Below are positions 12,181 through 24,095 of a DNA stretch of 64,000 nt, one piece after another. The translations under genes and the position numbers were made by a program. The stretch spans positions 1 through 64,000 of the forward strand of contig JAPDOI010001497.1 in the NCBI GenBank assembly GCA_029168955.1, read 5' to 3'. The notes beneath the pieces were generated by a model. That model did no database searches, was not told the DNA's origin, and worked only from the letters and a program-made list of their open reading frames with translations. Numbering within the stretch: position 1 is the first letter of the stretch; every line of letters begins with the position of its first letter. The stretch comes from Aplectana chamaeleonis. Taxonomy: Eukaryota > Nematoda > Chromadorea > Rhabditida > Cosmocercidae.

Positions 12181-12667
12181 GCGCAGAGCTTCAAAATCGT
12201 TTTGTGCATCTATAAGAGAGTGTATACCACCCGTTTCTTCACGTCCCCTCCCCCATAACCACTCATTTCAAATGCTTAGCTGTTTATATGCACCAACCTT
12301 TCTTAATCGGGTTTATATACGATGGAAATGTGAGTTAATCAAAATATGCATCCAGAAAACACAAACATCATTACACTTCATTCGGCAATAAAGGTAGCAG
12401 GGTGTCGGTTGGTCATGGAGGCGTTTACTAAATCTCAAACAGCGGTTGTCTTTATCTTGACAGAATTGAATATAAGTGAACCACCACTTTAGGACCTCTT
12501 AAAGCTAAGGAAGGGTCGGTGTGCAATTGCATAAGAAAGAAGGTTAGCAGGGTTTGCAAGGTTTGAAATGCTTAGTAACTTCTGATTGCTCGAGCGTTCT
12601 CGTCGAAACCAGCTCATGGGCCGGCGCAACCGGACTCCAGCAACAGAGGCCGGCGATAGCCGGCAAG
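12181..12667. other. Spacer with a small GC-rich repeat
   Basis: No gene. 12612-12667 carries a gggccggcgcaaccgga... cagaggccggcgatagccgg block, also found at 17700-17785 on the far side of the LTR element. It is a dispersed gccggc repeat, not part of the LTR element. Confidence 0.55.
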
Positions 12668-12672
12668 CGTGA

Positions 12673-12991
12673 TGTTGAGATATCTATTGGTCCTTCTTTC
12701 TTTTTGAATTGGATGTCTACTGTACTCTGATTCCAAGTGCAAGGCCGTGCCACTTCCGGGCACGCCCCCTCGTTCTCAAGCCATTATCCACTTCCGGTTG
12801 TACCAGGCTGTGCCACTTCCGGCCACGCCTCCTCTATTCTCAAGCCATTATCCACTTCCGGTTGTACCAGGCTGTGCCACTTCCGGCCACGCCTCTTTGT
12901 ACTGTCGTAGCCCTATATAAGGAAATGTACTGTTCAGTGAATTAATTCGTTATCTCGTCAATAAACCTTACTGGAAGTTCGGTCTACAACA
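12673..12991 (+). repeat. 5' LTR
   Basis: Starts tgttgagatatc and ends ggtctacaaca. Inside, a block of about 64 bp (ctcaagccattatccacttc...) is tandemly repeated. The U3-like part ends with a TATA box (ctatataagg near 12913) and aataaa is at 12960-12965. Confidence 0.95.
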
Positions 12992-12992
12992 G

Positions 12993-13010
12993 TGGCGATC
13001 AGGATCAACG
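12993..13010 (+). promoter_or_regulatory. Primer-binding site
   Basis: tggcgatcaggatcaacg begins two bases after the LTR with TGG, the complement of a tRNA CCA end. Which tRNA primes it was not determined. Confidence 0.7.
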
Positions 13011-13028
13011 ACTACGCCGTATTCCGAC

Positions 13029-13766
13029 ATGCCTGCGACTAATTCTATGGAGCGGTCAACATCTCACGATTCTACTCCTCCCTGGCTGGCGCAACTGCTT
13101 ACTTCTCAGTCACAGCAGCTGCAGCTTCTACAGCAGCAGAACCAGCAGATAGTCGCCCTAATGGCAAAACTGGCGGACAATAAGGAACCCTCCCCGTCCA
13201 CCGTCACTACTGCTCCCCTGCCTGTTCCTGCATCTGATCCCTATGGTGACCTCGTCCGAGACCTGCCTGTATTCAGCTACGAGGAAGATGACGACGCCAC
13301 CTTCGATGCATGGTTCAAGCGATATGGGCCGGTGATCAACGACCGAGGAGCGACTCTATCCGACGAGCGGAAGCGAAATTTGGTATTGGACAAGCTGGAC
13401 AGACAGTCATACAAGACGTACTCTGAACACGTCTTGCCTCTCGAGCCGCGCCAAATCGATCTGGAAACGACTGTGGAAAATCTGACCAAACTATTTAGAC
13501 CAAAACGGACGCTGATTAGACGGAGATTCGAGTTCCTGCAGTCAAATTGCGAGCCGCTAACACCATCGTACGTGCCATATCGAGATTTCGGAAATAAAAT
13601 CAAGCGGAAATTTGAGGATGCAGCAATGAAGCAAGTCGACAGTGAATCCCTGAAGTGTCTGGTATTCGTTTCTGGACTGACTGACTCTTCACACTCAGAG
13701 ATGCGGCTCCGATTACTCAATAAAATCAACTGCATAAAGGAGAGCGATCTCACCTTCGCTGGATGA
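13029..13766 (+). pseudogene. Retrotransposon gag region
   Basis: About 245 codons from an ATG 37 bases after the LTR. The N-terminus is glutamine-rich (QSQQLQLLQQQNQQ, residues about 27-40). A gag-like helical region follows with the FSYEEDDDATFDAWFKRY phrase near residues 80-97, typical of nematode gypsy Gag proteins. The frame leaves the expected reading near 13755, and the continuing sequence (FINECETFI...) lies one frame over. No CCHC zinc knuckle is visible before the protease, so it is missing or scrambled by indels. Gag would form the cytoplasmic particle that packages the element RNA. Confidence 0.85.
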
Positions 13767-14424
13767 CTTCATAAATGAGTGCGAAACCTTCATCACTCTC
13801 CGCGCCGACAATTGTACAATGGAAGGCAGAGAAGTGAATGCTGTTCATCACAACAAATCGTATCCGCAGAAGAAACGAAATCCCTCCCGCAACGTCAGCT
13901 TCCGCAATCGATCGACTTCCTGTGAGCAAGGACGAGGGAATGGCTCATCAACAAATCGCGGAAAATCACAATTGCAAGCCAGAAAGACGAAATCCCGCCA
14001 ACAGAGCCGAAATTTTCGTTGCAACAACGCGATTTCTACAACATCGGACGCTCGTACGTACCTGAAAGTGGAAATAAATGGAGTTTCCACACGACTGCAG
14101 CTCGACACAGGATCTGATCTGACAATGATTTCGCGCCGAATATGGAACGACATGGGATCTCCTGCACTCGAGCGAGCGACAGCGCTGGTCAAAACTGCTG
14201 ATGGGTCACCGATGGACATTATTGGCAATTTCGAAGCCGAATATACGATATTTGATCGGCATCACCGGACTACTGCTGGACGAGGAAGCTGCTACGTCAC
14301 TGAGTCAAGCAGTTTACTGGGGATTGGAATGGTGCGTACAGATGCCACAATACCGAGAGCTGAAGGAACAATACCACTGTCGACAAGCCACAGCCATCTT
14401 GGAAAATGCGCCGCAACGCAGTGA
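13767..14424 (+). pseudogene. Retroviral-type aspartic protease region
   Basis: A basic linker is followed by a protease domain with the LQLDTGSDLTMISRRIW motif (about 14098-14142), where DTG is the catalytic triad. After that the frame drifts out near 14270, and downstream pol is read in another frame. It would process the Gag-Pol polyprotein. The call rests on the DTG motif and its position between gag and RT. Confidence 0.8.
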
Positions 14425-15331
14425 CAGATTTGAAGCATCGTTTCAACGACGTATTCACACCTGGTCTCGGGATGCTGTACGAAGACAAAGGCGAAACTCT
14501 TCCTCAAACCTGATGTTCGACCTGTTCTACAGACAGAAGCGACCCGTCCCGTTCGCTTCTCAACCGAATGTCGACAAGGAAATCGATAGATTACTGGCCG
14601 AAAACGTGCCATCGCCGGTCGACCATTCCAACTGGGCTGCTCCGATTGTCGTTGTGAAGAAAAGCAGCGGAGCGATTCGACTGTGTGCCGACTTTTCAAC
14701 TGGTCTCAACGACGCCCTGATGCTGCATTAAACATCCGCTGCCAACAGCTGAGGAAGTCTTCAACAAACTCAATGGTGGCGAACTCTTCTCGCAGATAGA
14801 TCTTGCCGATGCTTATCTGCAAATCGAAGTGGACGAAAGTTCAAAGGAATTGCTGACTATCAACACTCACCGTGGTTTGTTCCGCTACAACCGCCTGCCG
14901 TTTGGAGTGAAGTCAGCTCCTGGAATTTTCCAACAAGTCATAGACTCGATGATAGCTGGTCTCCCTGGAGTCGCGGCATATTTGGACGACGTCATCGTTA
15001 CCGGTCGCACAAATGAAGAACATCGCAACAATCTCGAAGCCTTATTCAAAAGGATTCACGACTATGGTTTTCGAGTCCGGATAGAGAAGTGCAACTTCAT
15101 GATGACCGAAATCAATTATCTCGGAGTTGTCATCGACAAACATGGACGCCGTCCGGACCCGAACAAAATCAGAGCTATCACCGAGATGCCGCCGCCGAAA
15201 GACGTGTCACAACTACGGTCATTTCTTGGTATGATCAATTACTACGGCACTTTTGTCAACGACATGCGTATTCTGCGAGCTCCTCTCGACGCCCTCCTGA
15301 AAAGGATGCCGGAGTTCGAATGGAAATCTGA
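14425..15331 (+). pseudogene. Reverse transcriptase region
   Basis: Read in two frames. The fingers region carries AENVPSPVDHSNWAAPIVVV and SGAIRLCADFS. After a shift near 14700-14730 the palm follows with FSQIDLADAYLQIEVD, then FGVKSAPGIFQQVID and the catalytic YLDDVIVTG (about 14980-15006). The thumb/connection LRSFLGMINYY phrase is near 15210-15245. All are hallmarks of Ty3/gypsy RT. The shift and the one near 15335 prevent a continuous protein. Confidence 0.9.
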
Positions 15332-16074
15332 GCAACAAAAAGGCATTCGACAGAGCCAAAGAGGTTCTCACGTCACCTCTACTGCTGACTCACTACGATC
15401 CGAAACTGGAAATCATCGTCGCAGCTGACGCATCAGACTATGGAATTGGAGCAGTGATTCTACATCGTTTCGCCGATGGATCGGAGAAGGCCATTTGCCA
15501 CGCCAGTCGAAGTCTCAACGATGCGGAGAAGAAATATGGTCAGATTGAGAAAGAAGGACTAGCGTTGGTTTTCGCAGTACGCAAGTTTCATCGATATTTG
15601 ATGGGACGACATTTCACTCTTCTTACGGATCACAAACCTCTCCTAGCCATTTTCGGAAGCAAGAATGGAATGCCTACGTACACCGCTAACCGACTTCTTA
15701 GATGGTCGCTGATTCTACTCGGATATGACTTTAAAATCGAGTACCGACGAACAACGGAGTTTGGTCAAGCCGATGCGCTATCTCGTCTTATCGCTAAACA
15801 AACCACTTCCACGGAGGATATCGTCATTGCGAAAGCCGCCCAAGAAGCAGAAGTCGCCTGTCTTTCTGTGAAAAATGTCCTGCCCATCGACACGGAAAGG
15901 ATTGCTGAAGAAAGTGCAGAAGATGAAACATTGCGGAACGTTATGGACTGCGTTCGAACAGATTTCTGGCCGTCAAAACCAACTCCCGCAATTGCCAGGT
16001 ATGCCACTCTGCGTAATTCGCTTTCTCTCGAAAACGACTGTCTTTCTTCGGCCCTCGCATCGTCATTCCTTTAG
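15332..16074 (+). pseudogene. RNase H region of pol
   Basis: The start AADASDYGIGAVILHRF (about 15420-15470) holds the first catalytic Asp. Then come HASRSLNDAEKKYGQIEKEGLA with the catalytic Glu, and LLTDHKPLLAIFG (third acidic residue). The gypsy-type tether EYRRTTEFGQADALSRL ends near 15790. It removes RNA from the RNA/DNA hybrid. The frame is lost near 16060 where the integrase should begin. Confidence 0.9.
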
Positions 16075-17240
16075 CTTCCGTCAGCGTGTCCTGGACGTTT
16101 TTACATGAAGGACACCCCGGTCTCACAAGGATGAAAATGCTGGCAAGAGCATACGTGTACTGACAAACATCACAAAGGATATTGAAGACTGCGTACGGCG
16201 ATGTCAGAGCTGCCAAGAAGCCGCTAAAGCTCCAACCAAAGTAGAGCTATTTTCGTGGCCGATGGAAACGGAACCATGGAACCGCGTGCACATCGATTTC
16301 GCAGGACCTCTCAATGGAAAATGTACCTCGTCATCGTGGATGCGTTTTCAAATGGCCTGACGTGATCGAAATGTCCTCATCGACAACAACCGCCACTGTT
16401 CGAGAGCTCACCTGACTTTTTCGCTCAATTCGGGAACCCGGAAAACGTTCGTATCCGACAATGGAAGTCAATTCACCTTACGAGACTTCGTCGAGTTCTG
16501 CAACGCTAATGGTATCGAACACGTGCGATCTCCACCGTTTCATCAACAGTCGAATGGACAAGCGGAGCGATTCGTCGACACATTCAAAAGCGACACTACG
16601 AAAGCTGGAAAATCAAGGAACAGTCTCTAAATCCGCTGCAAGTTTTCCTGTCCACCTATCGACGAACACCATGTCCATCGTCTCCTAATGGATTGTCGCC
16701 AGCAGAAAATTTTCGACGAAAACCTCGAACCAAGCTCACAATGCTGACAACTCGAACTACAACCGATTCCACACGCAACGACGCCATGGAAGCGCAATCA
16801 ATCGTCACAATGGCGCTCGTGCAAAGAAATTCGAGCCTAACGACAGAGTATGGATTCGAGACTACCGACAAATCAAAGGAAATGGATACCTGAAAGTTCT
16901 CGCCCGGCATGGCAACGCTGTTCACGATGTGCGTTGGTTGATGGATCGACACAAAGACGCCATGCGAATCAGATGCGTCTTAATGTGCCGGACTATGCGG
17001 AGCGGGAAATACTCGATCTCTTGATTCGCCCCCAGAACCGTACCACAGACCGGATCTACCAACGACGCGAACGACAGGAGCTGCGTCGCCGACAATCGTG
17101 ACGGAATCGACCAAAGGAGCCGAGTCTACACCTCCCACAACGACGCCTACTACGACGCCTACTACGACTTTGCTGCCAGTCCAACGACCGCAACGCGAGC
17201 GACGGCCACCCAGACGACTGGAAATGGATCCATCTGCACG
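16075..17240 (+). pseudogene. Integrase region, several frameshifts
   Basis: A zinc-binding-like start (HEGHPGLTRMKMLAR near 16105) precedes catalytic-core phrases spread over three frames. These are the EPWNRVHIDFAGPL block with the first Asp (about 16272-16310), the VSDNGSQFT block with the second Asp (about 16450-16480), and PPFHQQSNGQAERFVDTFK with the catalytic Glu (about 16529-16590). The C-terminal region is threonine/proline-rich. At least four indels and a stop near 16159 break it. It would insert the cDNA into the genome. Confidence 0.85.
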
Positions 17241-17310
17241 ATCTTATACATAGACTATTAGATGAATGTTAACTATTTATTCGTAATTTTGTCATAAATG
17301 TACCATTCAT

Positions 17311-17321
17311 CTTAGGGGAGG
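17311..17321 (+). promoter_or_regulatory. Polypurine tract
   Basis: ttaggggagg lies directly before the 3' LTR, in the expected place for the plus-strand primer. Confidence 0.75.
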
Positions 17322-17636
17322 TGTTGAGATATCTATTGGTCCATCTTTCTTTTTGAATTGATGCCTACTGTACTCTGGATTCCAAGTGCAAGGCCGTGCC
17401 ACTTCCGCACGCCCTCGTTCTCAAGCCATTATCCACTTCCGGTTGTACCAGGCTGTGCCACTTCCGGCCACGCCTCCTCTATTCTCAAGCCATTATCCAC
17501 TTCCGGTTGTACCAGGCTGTGCCACTTCCGGCCACGCCTCTTTGTACTGTCGTAGCCCCATATAAGGAAATGTACTGTTCAGTGAATTAATTCGTTATCT
17601 CGTCAATAAACCTTACTGGAAGTTCGGTCTACAACA
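17322..17636 (+). repeat. 3' LTR
   Basis: Matches the 5' LTR end to end, including the internal 64-bp tandem pair, with a few indels near its start (ttccgcacgccc where the 5' copy has ttccgggcacgcccc). Confidence 0.95.
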
Positions 17637-17641
17637 CGTGA

Positions 17642-19096
17642 GAACTTCGAACGCCATCTCACATAGAATCAGCGGAGTTCGTTTCATCTGCTTTATACTT
17701 AAGATGCCGGCGAAGCCGGCAAATGGGCCGGCGTAGCTGGACCCCAGCGACAGAGGCCGGCGTCAGCCGGCCGACGCCGCTGGTTGTAGAAATAGTCTGC
17801 TCCGTTATGTTTTGGAGGAATTCATAATATTTCACACCTTGAATTCTAGTGGTCGCAATATTATTTTCGACCGAACATGTAATGGGTTATTTGGTATGTT
17901 TAACACTAATAAAAATTCCGTTCTTTGTTTTTCAGAAAAAATAGTGGGTTTCGATACCTTCATCGTAGTCGATGATTCAAATTTGGCCGACCCTGCCAGA
18001 GACGGTTCATCGAGGAGCTGATGACAAGTTTTTAGCTTTTGACTGCTGGAAAGGACCGCGTTATGTGTCGTATTCAACCACCAAAATATACTATGATTCT
18101 TGAAAAATCAGCAAGTAAACATCGGATCAGATTGTCCGAAAAAATTGAATTGTTTAAAGTCTTTGTACCGAAACGCGGAAGAAAAAGAAGCCAAACTCGG
18201 AGCTCACATGACTGAGTAAGCTCATTTGATAAAATGCCGGTTCCAACGAAAGTCATACCCGTTACTGAACTTCCAATATAATGAGGTGTGGCCGGTTTCT
18301 TCCAGTTGGGCATCATGCTATCTTTAGATGCCTCAGAAAATTGTTTCTGTCGGTGCACCCTTACTTAAGCGCTCAACTGAAAGAACCCCTATGATCCGGT
18401 TCAGAAAAGTCTTCAGCAGTTTCGAATATGGATTCGAAAATGTCATCGAAAGAATAATAACTGGTATTAATTTCGTTGGAAACAGCGTTTCCTGACCTGT
18501 CCAACGTTGTCATTTCCTTTACTGAGTTCCTTCAAAAGTTTCTGCATGGCGTAAGCCTCCACAACGATTCAAGCCATAATTAAGCTTTTTTGGATCAAAT
18601 ACGCTTAATTTATACATGGCGCAAACATCAACTTGAGAAGAATAGACTGGATGTATGCGTCGAAAATAGAAATGATATTCAATGGTCCATTAGCAAGAGG
18701 ACTTGCACATGAGTGCAAAGGGAGTCTCATGTACTGTGCCGAAGTGCCCAGCTAATCAAGATTTCCAATTGAGACATGGCTCCAGTGTTCTGGTAACTGA
18801 AATCTGTCTTCAAGATCCGGATGCATTTTTAAAACCATCGTCGGTGCTAAATAAAATGAAAGAAATCCAGACCGGCATAATAGAGTTGTCTAGTTCCTGT
18901 TTACCATCGAATTGATTGCTGGAAATGCTTGGGTCGGGAGCCTAACACCTAGGTACACACTCTAATCATAATTCAAGGCTCCTCGAGTCATATGTGAGGA
19001 GCGCTGTCGCGCCCCACTGAGATGTGTCGACACGCGCCGTGAGCGCAGCGCGCAGTAGGCTGGGACGAATAATGGGCATCCACTGTATTGCTGAGC
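17642..19096. other. No gene seen; gccggc repeat at 17700-17785
   Basis: 17700-17785 is a GC-rich gccggc-type repeat related to 12612-12667. The remaining sequence has frames under 95 codons on both strands with no recognisable domain. Confidence 0.45.
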
Positions 19097-20808
19097 TATT
19101 CGTCGGCTGAATCCGTTTGGACGCACCTGTCATTGCAGTTAGGCGTCGGATAAATTGTGTGGTGTAGTCACACATAGTACGCGCACCGTTACGCGCAAAT
19201 CCTCCAAAGCATCTTGATAGGTGTTTTACACGTTGTATGAGGGGTAAAAGGGTTTTACAGTGCATTTTGAAACGTTAGAGCACGCTTTTCAAGAGTTAAC
19301 TTTGTTTTTGTGTTAGGCACATCATGTAAACATACATTTTCATCGCTATAACAGTTGCTTACAAGTGAACTACTACTAGCCACACCAACAATTTCACATG
19401 AGATGAACTTTTCTAGAACCAATTTCGGACGCAGAGTTCGAATATGCCCTCCGCAGATGCCTAAAAACACTCTGGAAAAAGTTACGCGCGTTTTTCAAAT
19501 CCTGGCGGCAAAGTAAGGTCACCCACCCCCCATGAAATTTTTAGCGTGTTTTGAGAAAAATTCGTCTGGCTCAAAAGTTGTATGCAGGGGTAATCTAGAG
19601 TGCTGAACATGAATCTGAAGTCTGCTTGTCGAAATTCTGAAGTTTACTGTAGGTTACATGCCAACAGGTACCATGCCATTTAGAGGGCAAAACGTACCTT
19701 AGAAATTCGAAAATCGACAAATGGACCTTAAATTCGTATTCCCCAACCCGAATAACCCTGCATACAAAATTAGAGTCAAATCTGAAACTTTGACTACACT
19801 CACCGTATTCCCACCGTAATCTATCACAAGCTGTCAAAAATAGATAAACTGACCTCAGAATCGTGTTCAGTAAGTTCCAAATAACCCCAAGAACAAAAGT
19901 CGCGCTTTACCCTCAATTTTCCTCCCGATCGGAGGCTATTTCTCGGTCAAAACTCTCAGAGTACTGGGGTGTTGAATACGAATTCGATGCACATTTGTCA
20001 AGTTTCGAATTCCCAAGGTAGGTTTTGCCCCTAAATGGCATGGTACCTATCGTAACCTACAGTAAACCTCAGAATTTCGATAAACGGACCCCAGACTCGT
20101 GTTCGGCACCCTAGAAACTACATACATGTTTTGGAGCAAAATCCGAAAAATTCTCCAAAACACCCTTGAAAATTGGCTGATGACCCAGTAGTAATATCCT
20201 AGTCAGTTTTTTTTGCGCTCATGATCCCTCTCAACATCCATTAGATTTTTCATCTAATCCAATAAAATAAAATTTCATAGTGCATGGCGTTTATGATACT
20301 GCTTGTTAAACTCTTTCGATTTCAGATTTTTTTCGAATATTCGACTTTTTGAATAATTCGGGAATCGGCTTCTTCCGGATATTCGGTTCTCCGAATAATT
20401 CGGAAGATGGCCTTTTTCGAATGCTCGAACGATTCGAAGTCGACTTTTCCAGTCGAATGATTTTTCGAATCATTCGATTCGGTCAAAGTTATAGTGCTTT
20501 TCACCGATTTTGCTGCTCCAGGCCAATATTCTTTGATGTTACGTATTTGATGTTACATTCCGCTCAGCTTAATGACCGTGTGACATTAAAATCTTTTGTG
20601 ATAAAAAAGGGTTAAAGTAAAATGGCGAATACCTTAAAATACACATCGAAACCATTTTACCCTCACATAACGTGCAAAACACCTATCAAGATGCTTTGAA
20701 GGATTTGGGCGTAATGGTGCACGTAGTATGTGTGACTACACCACACAATTCTAGCCGACGCCTAACTGCAATGACAGGTGCGTCCAAACGGATTCAGCCC
20801 TATTCGTC
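19097..20808. repeat. Foldback with outer arms of about 150 bp
   Basis: The left arm 19097-19243 contains ggctgaatccgtttggacg and gcatcttgataggtgtttt. The right arm 20653-20808 carries the same blocks inverted (cgtccaaacggattcagcc, aaaacacctatcaagatgc). A second, inner inverted pair sits inside it. No coding frame is convincing. Confidence 0.8.
19583..20130. repeat. Inner foldback nested in the previous one
   Basis: The left arm (about 19583-19745) has gtttactgtaggttac and ggtaccatgccattta. The right arm (about 19965-20130) has taaatggcatggtacc and gtaacctacagtaaac. It is spaced about 220 bp around its centre. Confidence 0.8.
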
Positions 20809-20990
20809 TGTATTCCACTGAATCGTGAGCTACTATGCTGCTGATAAACATTTCTATTCAACCCCAATGACATCCCTTTCGATAAACGCTGATCCCAAAA
20901 GCATTGGTTTGCTAACTCATGGGAGTTTTCTTGTTTCCATGTCAACATGAAACCTTTCTTGACCAGCAACATACGATGCTATTAATGCGT
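20809..20990 (-). repeat. Dispersed repeat, copy 1 (inverted to 23155-23340)
   Basis: Shared blocks in opposite orientation include gtattccactgaa, ttcaaccccaat, tttgctaactcatg and catgaaac.tttcttgacc. It adjoins the foldback on its left. Confidence 0.7.
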
Positions 20991-23154
20991 TAACCCCATT
21001 TCTACTACGAACTACTGGATTTGAATATGGGTCTAGCTTCCAATTATTTTTTGAATTGTTCATTTCTTAAAAAATGTGTTGAAACCTTGTAACTCATGCA
21101 AGGTGGTCGAGCTCAAATTTTGTAAAATGTAAATGCAACCTATTATTCATTGTGTGGCAATTTGATTAGCGAAATTTCAAAGTTGGGTACAATCCTTAAT
21201 TTCAAGGAGTGAAAAATTGAGAATTTGCCAAAGCCACTGGACACAATTTTTTCTTAAACTCATAATTGTCGGAAAGGTTCGATTAATTCACTTTTTCAAG
21301 CTCGCTTTTGTAGCTTATAAAGTGGAAAGCCGAAGCTGGACACAAATTCGTAATTTTTTCCACTTCCACTGCGCACAATTTTTTTAATTTTGCAGCACTA
21401 ACCCCTCGTATGTAAAGTAATTTATTGCACAGTTTTTGTAATATAGCGAGTACTTGCTGAAGCAGAATCAACATTTTCTCGCCATAGGATTACTCCCCAA
21501 ATAGTTTTAGGGAAAAAGCAAATTCTTAACTAATTTTTCTGAAGAACCAGAGATTTATGTGAAAAATTTATCAAGGTTTCGAAACGAAGAAAACGGTGAT
21601 GAGATTTCAACTTTACTGTTCAATAAAATTGTCACATTATCAGATAGAATTTTTAAACATTAAATAGCATGTTTTCTACACTTTTAATGCCGAAAATGCA
21701 TTAAAAACAAACACCACTTCAGCAATGTGAATCTCAAATTTTTGTGCCGTCGCTGGTCTTTTTCATGTTTTTTATTCATTGATGTCCATTTTAATTTGAG
21801 TTTTCAAACAATTGAATTTTCCTTCAGCAACAAAAAATCTCGTTACCTTCTATGACTGATTTCTGTTATTCGCTGAAAGAGAAATAACGTCTTTCTTCTC
21901 AAACATGGTCTGAGCCTATGGATTCAAACTAATAAATCCTTGTTGACATCAGCCGATACCTATTTCTCACTCCTCCGACTCCTGCTGTCCGTCCGCATGG
22001 CCATTAGGAAATGCCATTGGGACATGTTTACGATCCTGGGTCGCTTGTCTTCAGATCTGTTATGTCCACTGGCTATGCAGGATCACGAGCAGTCTAGTGG
22101 AGGCGATATCGACCCATATGTGCCAAAATTATTAGATTGAATGGTGAAGGCTGAGAATATTCACGGAATTAAAATAGGCATAATTGAAAACAGTGTAAAT
22201 AAGAATAAAAATTGTTAATAAATATCAAAACTTTCTCCTTCTCCTCCTTCAAGCTGTTCGCCTTGTTTAAGAATAAATTTTTTATAGTGAAAATAAATAT
22301 ATAATACATTTAAAAATGAAATAAGGTAGAAACAAATTTCAAGAAATTAAAAATCATTTTGTTTTGCCTGGAAATCAGATGCGCTTTTCATGATCGCGAA
22401 AATTCATAAAAAAGGGAGTAGACATCAAATTTAGATTGAACTCCTTTCTGATTCCATGTGACTGTTCACCTACGCTTTTTCTTGAATAAATCCGAATTCA
22501 TAAATCACAGACAGTTTTCATATTACAACAGCAACTTTATCAGACAGGCTAGGAATTGATCTGATCAAGCAGAAGTTTCAAAAGAGGTCCGAGTTCTTAT
22601 TTTGATCACTACCACTCACTAAATTCCTTCATACAAATTATATGTAAAGGTCTTCAGAAAGTTACTACCTAATAAAACTAACACAGAATTAATTTTTGAA
22701 AACTCGTCCGACTTTTTCTATTGGTGACTAAAAATGCTAACGTAGAATCAGTAAACACTGAATAATTTAGGAAATTCGTTGAGAATATTTCACCAGCATA
22801 AGGCATATCTATGGTTTTTTTCAGTAACAATTAATTTACTTGGAAATGAAAATTCGTCAAGAGGCTTCAAATCTTTTTCATAGGGGCAGGATAATTGATT
22901 AGATAAAGTCAAATGTGAATCAAGGAATGGAGGAAACAAATAACACTTGACTTTAAAAAATATTTTTTCCGGGGCCGCGTATTGGAAAGTGAAGTGATTT
23001 AAACGTAAGCAACATTTAGAGTTACTGCAATACGCGAATAGAGATCTTATCATGATTCATTAAACATTTATATCTTTAAATAAAAGAGAGAAGGAAATCC
23101 GAAAAAGGACTCACCTTTTTCATAAAATTACCTTTGCGGAGAAAAAAGGAAACG
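20991..23154. other. 2.2 kb AT-rich, no supported gene
   Basis: Only frames under 90 codons without known domains. No hAT transposase fragment was found, though the region lies within the candidate 18.6-kb unit. Confidence 0.45.
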
Positions 23155-23340
23155 TATAGCATCATATTGCCGGTCAAGAAAGTTTCATGTTAACAATGAA
23201 ACATGAAAGCTCTCATGAGTTAGCAAATCAATGCATTTGGGATCAACGTTTAACGGGAGGATTAAGTATTGGGGTTCAATACAACTGTCTATCAGCATCT
23301 AGTACCTTGGAGTTCAGTGGAATACAGGTGAATAGTGTAG
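23155..23340 (+). repeat. Dispersed repeat, copy 2
   Basis: The reverse complement aligns along its whole length with 20809-20990 with many substitutions. The short MITE copy at 23380 follows closely. Confidence 0.7.
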
Positions 23341-23379
23341 AAATACAGTGAGGACGCAATCAAATCGAAGCAGTCGTGA

Positions 23380-23468
23380 AACAGGCACTCTGAGGCAATC
23401 TCGTCCGCGCCGAGGGGGCGGAGTCGACCTGCCCTACTGGGACACGCCCACCCGAGAGTGCCTGTTCG
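23380..23468 (-). mobile_element. Short MITE, caggcactct ends, copy 2
   Basis: Inverted ends aacaggcactct and agagtgcctgtt. The reverse complement matches 8887-8978. Confidence 0.75.
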
Positions 23469-23839
23469 CGCTCCCTAGACACTGCACCAATAGAATGCTA
23501 AAGAATTATTGCAAGGTTAAGATGTTATATTTAAGCCAGAACTGAATCACTTAAGATTTTTTTGATTAAATATTCCTAATTCTCAACGTCATTTTAATAA
23601 TTTAGAACAACTTTTGAATAATGATATTTAAAATCTCATTTTTCCCGTAACGAATCATAAAAGAATGTTCAGTACTTGGAATCGTGAACACTCTGAAATT
23701 TAGTAACTTCAATTTACAATCTTCCGGTAAAACCGATATGTCAAAACTCGAAAACATGGAAAATCCCATAGAAGTGTGATGTTCAAGAGTTCGGTGGAAT
23801 GAATTATAAACGATAACCAGCTTGCTCAAGTTCGATGTG

Positions 23840-24095
23840 TCCTGAATTCTCGACAACTTTTTGACACATTCTCGTTTCGGAGAAAAGATGTCCAGAATTC
23901 TCACGGAATTCTCATCAACTATGTCCTTCTCCTGAGTTCTCGACAACTTTTCCAGAATACTGGACAAATTCTCCGAAATTCTCGACAACTTCTCCATCTG
24001 CCAGAATTCTCCACAACTCCTCTCCACTTTCTGAACAACTTCTCGATTCTCGACCGATTCTCGACAACTTCTCGATATATTCTGGACAACTAGTT
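23840..24095. repeat. Degenerate TTCTCGACAACTT repeat, second block
   Basis: ctcgacaactt phrases with aattctc spacers recur at 20-40 base intervals. Same family as 7145-7365. Confidence 0.6.

Larger units (their letters stand above)
12673..17636 (+). mobile_element. Ty3/gypsy-type LTR retrotransposon, frame-broken
   Basis: It has two similar LTRs (about 319 and 315 bp) starting TG and ending CA. A primer-binding site follows the first and a polypurine tract precedes the second. The 5-bp target duplication is exact (cgtga at 12668-12672 and 17637-17641). Coding order is gag, protease, RT, RNase H, integrase, which is the Ty3/gypsy order (integrase last). At least five frameshifts disrupt gag-pol. 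The LTRs differ mainly by a few single-base gains and losses, so the insertion may be fairly young, or some breaks may be read errors in homopolymers. It lies inside the candidate 18.6-kb unit. Confidence 0.95.

Noticed and set aside
9784..12209. Long open frames (up to 340 codons) on both strands over the GC-rich array
   Set aside because: They follow from a 42-base repeat period. Frames exist on both strands and switch at indels, with no start context or domain.
17812..18021. 69-codon plus-strand frame
   Set aside because: Short, without homology I recognise; a possible acceptor inside it is not supported by flanking exons.
21940..22140. 66-codon plus-strand frame
   Set aside because: No recognisable domain and no companion exons in a 2-kb AT-rich region.
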